A stretch of DNA of 57,824 nucleotides, taken from contig JBCBEX010000017.1 of NCBI GenBank assembly GCA_038528235.1, positions 1-57,824 of the forward strand, written 5' to 3'. The notes beneath the pieces are model-generated. The model was not told the DNA's origin. It saw nothing but the letters and a program-made list of their open reading frames with translations, and did no database searches. This DNA comes from JBCBEX01 sp038528235. GTDB lineage: Bacteria; Bacteroidota; Rhodothermia; Rhodothermales; Rubricoccaceae. How positions within the stretch are numbered: position 1 is the stretch's first letter; every line of letters begins with the position of its first letter. Shown here piece by piece: positions 44,693 through 53,079 of this stretch. Both the position numbers and the translations under genes were made by a program.

Positions 44693-45901
44693 ATGCCACG
44701 CCCTCCAGCCCTCTGGCACCGCCGAAGCCTGTTCTCAACGCTCACGCTGCTCGCCGCCCTCGTCCTCGTCGGCTGCGACTCGTCCGACCCCGCCGAGGGG
44801 CCTGACACGGTGACGTTCACCGGCACCATCGGCAACGCCGCAGCCCTCGGCAGCCGCCCCATCGCCAACGCCCAGGTCACGTTTACTCCAACCAGCGGCG
44901 CCGCCCCGGCCGGCGCTGCTCAGGCCAGCGCCGTCTTCACTGCTACCACGGACGCCGAGGGCGCCTACTCGATCGACCTCGAACCTGGCTCCTACACCGT
45001 CACGATCGAGCGGACCGGCTACGCTCCGACCACCCGCACCGTGACGGTCGGCTCCACGACGTCGCTCTCGGAAACCTTGACAGGCTCGGTCACCATCACC
45101 GGCTCGCTTGCCAACTCGCAGGACGGGCAGGCCACGGACCTCGGTGGCGCTCGCATTGTGTTCCTCTTCGAGGACACGCTCACCGACGACCCCATCGGCA
45201 CCGACGCCGACCTGGAAACGACGGCCGCGCCCGACGGCACGTTTACGTTCCCGAACGCGCCCTACGGTACGTTCACCTGCGTGGTCTACGCGACGGGCTT
45301 CGTCCCGGCCGTGATTCGCAACGTGGACGTACCGGAAGACGGCGGCGAGGTCGATCTCAACCCCGCCGTGGTCACCGAGCGCCCCCCCGAAGGCGCCTAC
45401 CGCATCGTGCTCTCGTGGGGGCAGAACCCGAGCGACCTCGACAGCCACCTCACGGGCCCCAACGGACAAGGCAGCCGTTTCCACATCTACTACGTCAGCA
45501 CCAGCTTCGGCGACTCCAACCTAGACGTGGACGACACCTCCAGCTTCGGCCCGGAAACGATCACGCTCTTCCCCACCGTTGACGGCGTCTACCGCTACAG
45601 CGTCCACAACTACTCGGACCGCTTCAATCCCACCGGCGCACTCGGCATCGCGGGCGATCTCGACAACGGGCAGCCCGCCCGCGTGGAGGTCTACGCCGGT
45701 GACCGCCTGCTGCGCAGCTACCGTGCCCCGAACGCCACCGACGGCGACACCTGGCAGGTCTTCGAGATGACCGTCAACGGCGACAACGTGTCGTTCTCCG
45801 GCAATGAGCCCGGCGGCCTAGGCTATGTCTTGGTCACCGACGAAGACGACGCGGGGCAGTTCATCACGAGCCCGTTCCCGGACAAAGCTGGCGCCCGATA
45901 G
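44693..45901 (+). CDS. Lipoprotein with carboxypeptidase-regulatory-like and DUF2135-like domains
   Basis: The 402-aa product has a lipoprotein signal: a hydrophobic stretch ending LVLVGC with Cys28 as the lipidated residue, followed by DSSD. Residues of about 38-125 form a carboxypeptidase-regulatory-like beta-sandwich (IANAQVTFTPTSG ... TDAEGAYSIDLEPGSYTVTI, in part). A second such unit follows (about 126-225). The C-terminal part contains YRIVLSWGQNPSDLDSHLTG, the signature of DUF2135/YfaP-like domains. Such lipoproteins are envelope-associated, and no enzyme motif is visible. The strand is opposite to the sigma factor gene, whose start is 192 bp away. Confidence 0.85.
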   Translation: MPRPPALWHRRSLFSTLTLLAALVLVGCDSSDPAEGPDTVTFTGTIGNAAALGSRPIANAQVTFTPTSGAAPAGAAQASAVFTATTDAEGAYSIDLEPGSYTVTIERTGYAPTTRTVTVGSTTSLSETLTGSVTITGSLANSQDGQATDLGGARIVFLFEDTLTDDPIGTDADLETTAAPDGTFTFPNAPYGTFTCVVYATGFVPAVIRNVDVPEDGGEVDLNPAVVTERPPEGAYRIVLSWGQNPSDLDSHLTGPNGQGSRFHIYYVSTSFGDSNLDVDDTSSFGPETITLFPTVDGVYRYSVHNYSDRFNPTGALGIAGDLDNGQPARVEVYAGDRLLRSYRAPNATDGDTWQVFEMTVNGDNVSFSGNEPGGLGYVLVTDEDDAGQFITSPFPDKAGAR

Positions 45902-45927
45902 CGCCTCGCTCTGGTTCGTCCGTCAGC

Positions 45928-45954
45928 GCCGTCGCACGTCCCTCGTGCGGCGGC
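45928..45954. terminator. Probable bidirectional terminator
   Basis: GCCGTCGCACG (45928-45938) and CGTGCGGCGGC (45944-45954) form an 11-bp stem with one T-G wobble around TCCCT, followed by GTTTGTGT. It lies between the stops of the convergent lipoprotein and DUF2237 genes. Confidence 0.65.
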
Positions 45955-45971
45955 GTTTGTGTAGGTGCGGG

Positions 45972-46382
45972 CTAGGCAGGCAGCGCGTATGCCTGCAGCG
46001 TGTCGAGGTCCACGACCGAGAGCGTCCGGGCATGGGTGGCGTCCAGGACGACGGGCGGCGCCACGCCCGCGTCCAACGCCTCCTTCCAGCGAAGCACGCA
46101 GAGGCACCACCGATCGCCCGGCTTCAAGCCGGGAAAACCATAGGCCGGGATCGGCGTCGAGAGGTCATTGCCCCGGCTCCGGGTGAAGCGCAGGAACGCC
46201 TCCGTCATCTCCGCGCAGACGACGTGCGTGCCCCGGTCCTGCGGCCCCGTGCGGCAGTCGCCCGTCCGGAAGAACCCGGTCAGCGGGTCCACGCTGCACG
46301 GCTGGAGGGGCGTGCCGAGCACGTTCCGGGGCGCATCCACATCGAGGGGTGCGTCGTGGTCGTTGTTGGCGCGAGCAGTCAT
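45972..46382 (-). CDS. DUF2237 family protein
   Basis: The 136-aa cytoplasmic protein matches the DUF2237 (PF09996) pattern: NVLGTPLQPCSVDPLTGFFR, DCRTGPQDRGTHVVCAEMTE, FLRFTRSRGNDLSTPIP, and the C-terminal GDRWCLCVLRWKEALDAG. Three of the Cys residues (PLQPC, DCRTGP, VVCAEM) are conserved in the family. Its function is unknown. It is transcribed leftward and has a terminator-like hairpin after its stop. Confidence 0.88.
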   Translation of the reverse strand: MTARANNDHDAPLDVDAPRNVLGTPLQPCSVDPLTGFFRTGDCRTGPQDRGTHVVCAEMTEAFLRFTRSRGNDLSTPIPAYGFPGLKPGDRWCLCVLRWKEALDAGVAPPVVLDATHARTLSVVDLDTLQAYALPA

Positions 46383-46470
46383 GGGGTAGAGAGCAAACAG
46401 CGAAGGACCGCTGTTCGACGCACCGAGGGCGATTGCGTTCGCGCCACCGTCCGCAGAAGCTCCCGACGGG

Positions 46471-48936
46471 CTAGCGCGTCACTACGAAGCGTTGCGTGGC
46501 CTGCTGCGCCCCGTGCCGCAACCGAACCACGTAGGTGCCCGCGGCAAGCCCGTGCGTGTCGAGCACGACCGAGTGCGTGCCTGGACGGAGCGGGCTGTCC
46601 ACGAGCGTCCGGACGCGACGGCCGAGCACATCGTAAACCTCGACTTGAGCGATAGTCTCGCGGGCGTCCTCCAAGTAAAAGTCGAAGCGTGTCTGCCCGC
46701 TGGCCGGGTTCGGGTAAGGCGCTGCGAGGGCGAAGCGAGGCTGCGTCGCCTCGTCCTCCGCGTCAACCGGGTTGAGGAAGCGCAGCACCCGCGCCTCGTG
46801 CCCAGCGAGGTCGAGGTCGGCGAGGTCGTTGTCGGCCGTCACGGTCACGAACGGCTGCTCCGCGTCAGGCGCCAGCAGATCCGTCACGACCCACTCGCCT
46901 GGGGCGAAGGTGCCGGGCGGGAGCGAGACGGTCACGTTGGACTGCGCCGACTCGCTCGCGTTGATAAGCACGAGCACGGCGTCATCGTCGGTCTCACGCA
47001 CGAACGCCATCACGCTGCCCGAGGAAGCGGGTGCGGCGAAGTAGGCTCCGCGGCGGAGCGCTGGGCTGGCGTTGCGCGCGTGCACGAGCCGGCGGTAGTG
47101 GCTCAGCAGCGAGCCCTCGTCATCGGTCTGGCCGTCGACGTTCCATGTGCGGTAGTTGCTGTTGAGCGGGTGCCACGGCGTCCGCGTCGAGAAGCCCGCG
47201 TGCGCATCGGCGCTCCACTGCATCGGGCGGCGGATGTCGGGGTCGGGCTTGTGGCCGAGCATGCCGATCTCCTCGCCGTAGTAGACGAACGGTACGCCCG
47301 GCAAGGTGAGGTAGAACGAGGCCGCCACACGCGCCTTCGAGGGGTCGCGGCTGACCTGCTCCATGACGCGCTCCTGGTCGTGGTTGGTCAAGAACGTGGC
47401 GACCTGGAGGTGCGGATACGCATCATAGACCGTCTGCATTTGGCGGATCGCCCCGGTAGCGTCGCCGGTGCGGGCGGCGTGCAGGATCTGCCCGGCGAGG
47501 TCGAAGTCGAAGCACGTCGAGAGGCGTCCTTCGGTGAGGTAGGGCACGACGTAGGGCGTGCCGGACCAGGCCTCGCAGACGGTAAACGCCTCCGGATTTG
47601 TCTCGGCGATGTGCGTGCTGAACTCGTTCCAGACAGCAAACGTCGCGGGCGCGTCTTCGGCGATGCCGTCCTCCTCGACGAGGTACTTCACGGCGTCGAG
47701 CCGGAAGCCGTCCACGCCGATGTCGTCCAGCCAGAAGTCGGCGGCGGCGTAGATGCTGTCGCGCACGGCCTGCGACTCGTAGTTGAGGTCGGGCATGCCG
47801 CTCCAGAAGACGCCGTAGTAGAAGCCGCGCGCGGCGCGGTGCCAGGGGTCGCCGAGGGGGCCGTTCGAGCCGGGGTCGGTGGCGGACCAGCGGTAGAAGT
47901 CGGCGTAGGTCGGATCGTTTTGCGCGGAGGCGCGGAACCACGGATGCTGCGTCGAGGAGTGGTTCATCACGTAGTCGATCACGACGCGGATGCCGCGCGC
48001 GTGGGCAGCGTCGAGGAAGGCACGGAAGTCCTCCATCGTGCCGTAGTCGGGGTGGACGGAGCGGTAGTCGACGACGTCGTAGCCGTGGTAGCTCGGCGAG
48101 TCGTGGATAGGCATGAGCCAGAGGCCCGTAACGCCGAGGTCGTCGGTGGTCGTCGGGTCGCCGTCATTCAGATAGTCGAGCTTCTCCGTGAGCCCGCGGA
48201 AGTCGCCGATGCCGTCGCCGTCGCTGTCGTAGAAGGAGCGGACGAACACCTCATAGAAGACCGTGTCGTTCCACCAGCGGAGTTGGCTCACGTCGCGGGC
48301 GCGCACCTCGACGTAGTCCTCGATCACGAGCGTGTCCTCACCCTCGGGGCCAGTGACCGTGAGCGCGACGTCGTAGAGGCCCGGCTCCGTGTAGCGGACG
48401 ACGGGCTCGGCGTCGGTCGAGGTGGCAGGGGTCCCGCCTTCGAACGTCCAGGACCGTCCGCTGACCGCGCCGGACGAGCGGTCACGGAAGGCTGCCAGCC
48501 CCCCCTCGGAGAGCACGCGCGGGCCCGTGAACGCGGCCGTCGGCGGCCCGGTGGCAGGCACCTCATCGTTGTACCACACCGTGATCACGTTGTCGGCCGG
48601 CAGCACCGTGTAGCGCCGGTTGTTGCCGGGCCCGGGGAATTCCTCGGTGCCGTCCCACGTGCCGTTGTAGCGGAATTTGTACTCGATGCTTTGGCCGGGC
48701 GTAAAGCCGATGAGGGTGACCTCGTAGGTGAGGTCGCCGTCGGGATCGGCGAGCGGCGTGACCGGGCTGCCCCAGTCGTTGAAGCTCCCGGCGAGGTCCA
48801 CGCTATCAGACGCCGGGTCGAAGACCCCGCGATCCACCTGTACGTCCATCTGCACGCGGAAGGTGATCGGCACCTGCGCGGCAGCATCGAAGGGAGCGGC
48901 AACGGACAGGACGAGCAGGGCAAACAGCAGACGCAT
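46471..48936 (-). CDS. Secreted GH13 alpha-amylase with CBM-like, PKD and sorting domains
   Basis: The 821-aa precursor has a signal peptide (MRLLFALLVLSVAAPFDAAA). An early-set domain with LAGSFNDWG (48-56) resembles CBM48/CBM20 starch-associated modules. A PKD-like domain follows at about 133-215. The GH13 (alpha-amylase) barrel begins near 222. Its signatures are VVIDYVMNHSS, GVDGFRLDAVKYL with nucleophile Asp413, VCEAWSG with acid Glu455, and FLTNHDQERV with transition-state Asp520. The C terminus (about 735-821) is a type IX-secretion-like sorting domain (PYPNPASGQTRFDFYL, VEVYDVLGRRVRTL), so the enzyme is expected at the cell surface. It should hydrolyse alpha-1,4-glucans. ATG 48936 starts the signal peptide; an earlier in-frame start at 49089 would overlap smc. 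Confidence 0.93.
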   Translation of the reverse strand: MRLLFALLVLSVAAPFDAAAQVPITFRVQMDVQVDRGVFDPASDSVDLAGSFNDWGSPVTPLADPDGDLTYEVTLIGFTPGQSIEYKFRYNGTWDGTEEFPGPGNNRRYTVLPADNVITVWYNDEVPATGPPTAAFTGPRVLSEGGLAAFRDRSSGAVSGRSWTFEGGTPATSTDAEPVVRYTEPGLYDVALTVTGPEGEDTLVIEDYVEVRARDVSQLRWWNDTVFYEVFVRSFYDSDGDGIGDFRGLTEKLDYLNDGDPTTTDDLGVTGLWLMPIHDSPSYHGYDVVDYRSVHPDYGTMEDFRAFLDAAHARGIRVVIDYVMNHSSTQHPWFRASAQNDPTYADFYRWSATDPGSNGPLGDPWHRAARGFYYGVFWSGMPDLNYESQAVRDSIYAAADFWLDDIGVDGFRLDAVKYLVEEDGIAEDAPATFAVWNEFSTHIAETNPEAFTVCEAWSGTPYVVPYLTEGRLSTCFDFDLAGQILHAARTGDATGAIRQMQTVYDAYPHLQVATFLTNHDQERVMEQVSRDPSKARVAASFYLTLPGVPFVYYGEEIGMLGHKPDPDIRRPMQWSADAHAGFSTRTPWHPLNSNYRTWNVDGQTDDEGSLLSHYRRLVHARNASPALRRGAYFAAPASSGSVMAFVRETDDDAVLVLINASESAQSNVTVSLPPGTFAPGEWVVTDLLAPDAEQPFVTVTADNDLADLDLAGHEARVLRFLNPVDAEDEATQPRFALAAPYPNPASGQTRFDFYLEDARETIAQVEVYDVLGRRVRTLVDSPLRPGTHSVVLDTHGLAAGTYVVRLRHGAQQATQRFVVTR

Positions 48937-49042
48937 GGCAGCGGCGCAAGTTGGAGGGGATTGCGGCCCGCAACATACTCGCCGACGCGTTGAACCGTGA
49001 GGGTGGGCCGTCCTCTTCCCGCCTTTGTCACCGGACGGGCAA

Positions 49043-52000
49043 CTAGGCCGCAAGCGCCTCTTCCTCCAACACTTCGTCGAAGCGCACACCGACGAGCTTG
49101 CTCACGCCCGCCTCCTGCATCGTGATGCCGTACATCCGGTCGGCGGCCTCCATCGTCAGCTTGTTGTGCGTGACGAGGATGAACTGCGTCGACTCGGCGA
49201 ACGACCGGAGCAGGTTCATGAACCGCCCGATGTTGGCGTCGTCGAGCGGGGCATCGACCTCGTCGAGGATGCAGAACGGCGACGGCTTGACGAGGTAGAT
49301 CGCGAACAGGAGCGCGATGGCGGTGAGGGTCTTCTCGCCGCCGGAGAGTTGGGTGAGCACGCTCGGCTTCTTGCCGCGCGGGCGCGCCGTGATCTCGATG
49401 GCCGCTTCGAGCGGGTCGTCGCCGACGAGCGAGAGCGCGGCGTTGGCGTCGCCGCCGAAGAGGTCGTTGAAGAGGCGCTGGAACTGTGCCTGCACGGCGT
49501 CGAACGTCTCGGCGAAGCGCGCCGACGCCGTGGCGTTGATCTCCTCAATGGTCGAGAGCAGCGTGGCTTCTGCGGCTTCGAGGTCGTCGCGCTGCTGCAC
49601 CATGCGTTCGAGACGCGTCTCTTCCTCCTCGTACTCTTCCAGCGCGAGCGCGTTGACAGCGCCGAGCCCGCGGATCTTCTCGCGCAGCGTGGGCACCTCG
49701 GTGCGGGCCGCGTCAGCGTCGAAGCCCGCTGGCTGTCCGTCGGCGTCCGTCAACAAGTCAGCGGGAATTGGGCGATCTACGAGGTCGGCGGCGTCGAGGC
49801 CATAGTCGGCCGTGGCGCGCTCGGCGAGGGTCGCCTGCCGCGTCTGGATCTCGGCGAGGCGGAGGTCCCGCTGGTTGAGCGCGTGGAGCGCCTCCTCACG
49901 GGCGCGGCGGATCGACCGTAGCGCGTCCTCGCGTTCGTTGGCGTCGCTGCGTGCGCGAAGCACCGTGAGGTCGGCTTCGGCGACGGCCTGCGTCAACCCG
50001 CTGCTGTCCCCCCGGAGCGCCTCGATCTGCTGGGCGAGGTTTCCGTACCGGTGCTGGGCCTCGGCCCTCCGCGAGGCGGCGTCGCGTTCCTGGCTGGTGC
50101 GGCGCTCGGCACGGGCCGCGAGGTCGGTGAGCGCCTGAAACGCCCGCTGCGCCTCCCGGCGGAGCGTGGCGACGGCGTTCTGTGCTTGAGCGGCGGTGAG
50201 CCGCGCATCGGACAGGGTTTGCTGAGCCTCGCGCTGGTGGTCGTCGGCCTCCTGCGCAGTCATTTCGGCCGTCGCGAGCGTGGCGCGTGCCGCCTCGGCG
50301 AGGGCCTCGGCCTGGGCGCGGGTCGCGGCAAGGCTTGCTTCATCGTCCTCGGCGTCCAGCTCGCTGGCGAGCGCGTCGCGGCGGGCCGTGAGCCGCTGCA
50401 GCCGCTGGTCGAGGCTCTGCTGCGCAGCCTCGTGGCGGGCGTGCTGCTGCTCGGCCCGAGCGAGCGTCTGGCGGGCCTCGCGCTGGGCCGCCTGGCGCTC
50501 GGCCAGCGACAGCGCCGCTCGCTCGCCCTCCACGCGCGCTACGGCCGCGACGAGCTTCTCGATCCGCGCCTCGGCCTCGGCGAGCGTGTCGGTGATCTGA
50601 TCGAGCCGTTCGCGGCGTCCGAGCCGGAGCGCAGCGGCTCGCGGCTTCTCCTCTCCCCCGGCATACGTGCCGCGTACACTCGTCCAGGCCCCGTCGCGCG
50701 TCACGAGCGTGGCAACGGGATACGTCTCGCGCAGATCCTCGGCCACGTCAAGGCTGTCGGCGATAAACACGTTGTCGAGAAGCAGCCGCACGAGCGCGCG
50801 CAGCGATTCGTCGGGGACACGGACCGCATCGCGGGCGGGCGTGGTGCCGGGCGGCGTGGGCGAGCGGTCGCGGCTGCCGCGCGAGGGCAAGCGGTCGAGT
50901 ACGACGAAGGTGGCGCGGCCACGGTCGGCTTCGCTCAGGCGGGTGATGGCGGCGGCGGCCTGCGCCTCGGTCTGCACGACGAGCGCGTCGGCCCACGCGC
51001 CGAGCGCGGCGTCGAGGGCCCGGCGGTCGCCCTCGTCGCAGGCGAGCAGGTCGGCGACCGTCTGCGGCGCGAACGTGCTCTCGCCACTCCACGCCGTGTC
51101 GTCGAGCAGAAAGGCGGCTGGGGCGTCGAGGTCCTCGCGCGTGTCCAGCAGGCTCTGGAGCAGGTCGGCTTCGGTGTGTAGCGCGGCGACGTCCTGCCGA
51201 GCCTCCCGCAGCGTGTCTTTGGCCTGCCCGATGTTCGCGTCGAGGCGCTCACGCTCGGCCTCAGCGCCGTCGAGGGCCGCCTGGGCCGTGTTGAACGTCG
51301 CCCAAGCCTCGGCAACGCGGTCGTTCGCCGCGTCCAGGTCAGCCGCGAGGGTCTGGCGTTGCTGCGCGGCGTCGGTGAGTTCGCTGTCTAGGCGGTCGGC
51401 CTCGGCTTGGCGGAGGGTACGCCGGTCTTGGAGGCGCGCGAGCGCGGCGGCGGCGGCCTGGGCCTGACTCGCGGCGTCGTTGGCGGTGCGGCGGGCCTCG
51501 TTCAGCGCTGTCCGCTGCTCGATGGCGGTGCGGCGGGCCGTCTCTGCTGCCGACTTCGCAGCCTGTAGTGCCGCTTGGCTCTCTGCGTGGCGTGCCTCGG
51601 CGGCCTCCTGCTGTGCGGTCAGCGTGGTCTGCTCCTGCTCAAGGCTGGCCTGCCGCGTGGCGTCCCGCTCAGCCTCGCTAGCGAGTTGGGCGAGGGTCGC
51701 GCTGGCGTTCTGGGCGCGCTCGGTTGCAAGGCGCTGCTCGGCCTCTGCGGCACGGAGCCGCTCGGCGTGGGCGTACTGCGCCTGTTGTTGCTCCGACAGC
51801 GCCTGCTCAGCCGTGATGAGGGCCGCGCGGGCCTGCTCCACAGCGGCCTCGCCCTTCGCCAGCGCAGCGTTCTGCTGGCCGACCTCAGCGCGGAGCTGCA
51901 TCGCCTGCTTCGTGACGACGGCCCGCTCCTCCGCGAGGCGGGCATAGTCGTGGGCGATGAGCGCCGTCTCCAGCGCTTCGAGGCGCGTGGCGAGCCGCTG

Positions 52001-52645
52001 GTAGCGCTCGGCTTTCTTGGCCTGCCGCGCGAGCCGACGGACCGTCTTCTCGATCTCGTCCGTGAGGTCGCGCAGGCGCGTGAGGTCGGCCTGGGTGCCG
52101 TCGAGCTTGCGGAGAGCCTGGGCGCGGCGGCGCTTGTACTTCGTCACGCCGGCCGCTTCCTCGAACAGGCGGCGGCGGTCGGCCGCGTTCTCGCTCAGGA
52201 TATCCTCGATCATCTTCAGCTCGATCACGGAATAGGCCCCCGCGCCGAGGCCCGTGTCCATGAACAGGTCTAGGATGTCCTTGAGGCGGCAGACGGTCCC
52301 GTTGAGGAGGTATTCCGAGTCGCCCGAGCGGTAGAGGCGCCGCGCGACGGTCACCTCGCTGTAGGCCGTCGGCAGCACGCCGCGGTTGTTCTCGATGGTG
52401 AGGCTCACCTCGGCGAGCCCGAGCGCTCGGCGGCTCGACGTGCCGTTGAAGATGACGCTCTCCATCTTGTCCGAGCGCAGCAGCCGCGCCCGCTGCTCGC
52501 CAAGCACCCACCGCACCGCGTCGATCACGTTCGACTTGCCGCAGCCGTTGGGCCCGACGATGGCCGTGACGCCCGGATCGAACTGAAGCGTGGTCTTCTC
52601 GGCAAACGACTTAAAGCCGTGAAGCTGGAGGGTGCGTAGATACAT
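49043..52645 (-). CDS. smc: Chromosome segregation protein SMC
   Basis: The 1200-aa protein has full SMC length. The N-terminal ATPase lobe has GPNGCGKS (31-38), followed by the first coiled coil with Ala/Gln/Glu-rich heptads, the hinge region near 510-660, the returning coiled coil, and the C-terminal lobe with LSGGEKTLTAIALLF and CILDEVDAPLDD (Walker B). SMC organises and condenses chromosomes together with ScpA and ScpB, which are not in the window. The gene is leftward, 106 bp upstream of the amylase gene, and the tRNA-Cys gene lies 195 bp beyond its start. Confidence 0.96.
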   Translation of the reverse strand: MYLRTLQLHGFKSFAEKTTLQFDPGVTAIVGPNGCGKSNVIDAVRWVLGEQRARLLRSDKMESVIFNGTSSRRALGLAEVSLTIENNRGVLPTAYSEVTVARRLYRSGDSEYLLNGTVCRLKDILDLFMDTGLGAGAYSVIELKMIEDILSENAADRRRLFEEAAGVTKYKRRRAQALRKLDGTQADLTRLRDLTDEIEKTVRRLARQAKKAERYQRLATRLEALETALIAHDYARLAEERAVVTKQAMQLRAEVGQQNAALAKGEAAVEQARAALITAEQALSEQQQAQYAHAERLRAAEAEQRLATERAQNASATLAQLASEAERDATRQASLEQEQTTLTAQQEAAEARHAESQAALQAAKSAAETARRTAIEQRTALNEARRTANDAASQAQAAAAALARLQDRRTLRQAEADRLDSELTDAAQQRQTLAADLDAANDRVAEAWATFNTAQAALDGAEAERERLDANIGQAKDTLREARQDVAALHTEADLLQSLLDTREDLDAPAAFLLDDTAWSGESTFAPQTVADLLACDEGDRRALDAALGAWADALVVQTEAQAAAAITRLSEADRGRATFVVLDRLPSRGSRDRSPTPPGTTPARDAVRVPDESLRALVRLLLDNVFIADSLDVAEDLRETYPVATLVTRDGAWTSVRGTYAGGEEKPRAAALRLGRRERLDQITDTLAEAEARIEKLVAAVARVEGERAALSLAERQAAQREARQTLARAEQQHARHEAAQQSLDQRLQRLTARRDALASELDAEDDEASLAATRAQAEALAEAARATLATAEMTAQEADDHQREAQQTLSDARLTAAQAQNAVATLRREAQRAFQALTDLAARAERRTSQERDAASRRAEAQHRYGNLAQQIEALRGDSSGLTQAVAEADLTVLRARSDANEREDALRSIRRAREEALHALNQRDLRLAEIQTRQATLAERATADYGLDAADLVDRPIPADLLTDADGQPAGFDADAARTEVPTLREKIRGLGAVNALALEEYEEEETRLERMVQQRDDLEAAEATLLSTIEEINATASARFAETFDAVQAQFQRLFNDLFGGDANAALSLVGDDPLEAAIEITARPRGKKPSVLTQLSGGEKTLTAIALLFAIYLVKPSPFCILDEVDAPLDDANIGRFMNLLRSFAESTQFILVTHNKLTMEAADRMYGITMQEAGVSKLVGVRFDEVLEEEALAA

Positions 52646-52840
52646 AGACGCAGGCCTGGCGGGTGGCGGGCCGAGGCGATGGAGTCCAGGCGAGAGGCCG
52701 GGCGGGAAGCCGCGAGCGGCGATAGGTGGGAATCCGGCGAAGATACACGCGTCGTCGGCGTCGATGGGGCCACGGGTGCCAGTTCCGCCACACAGCAGCG
52801 CCCCACCGTCGTTAAGACAGCGGGGCGCGTCGGTGTTGGG

Positions 52841-52911
52841 AGGTGACGGGCGGATTCGAACCGCCGTACTGGGTTTTGCAGACCCATGCCTAACCCCTCG
52901 GCCACGTCACC
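52841..52911 (-). tRNA. tRNA-Cys (anticodon GCA)
   Basis: Read leftward, the sequence begins GGTGACGTGGCCGAGGGG and ends in CGTCACC with discriminator T, the U73 typical of tRNA-Cys. The acceptor stem GGTGACG/CGTCACC pairs perfectly. The anticodon arm is TGGGT-CTGCAAA-ACCCA with anticodon GCA, and the T arm GGCGG-TTCGAAT-CCGCC is intact. The 3' CCA is not encoded. Upstream of smc on the same strand. Confidence 0.95.
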
Positions 52912-53079
52912 AGGGAAGGGTTCAATATACGCTGCTCTTGCTACGGGTTCTCCCGCGCGCTGCGAAGCCTCGGTGGATCCACGCGACTCGGCAGCCGCGA
53001 CGGAACGCCCCGCGTGCTCGTCGGGCGCACGCGTTTTGGGGGTGCGGGCTATACTGTCGCACGTCTCGCACGTGGCCTC

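Noticed and set aside
46492..48993. A rightward open frame of about 830 codons opposite the amylase
   Set aside because: It lacks any recognisable domain; the amylase on the other strand has all catalytic residues.
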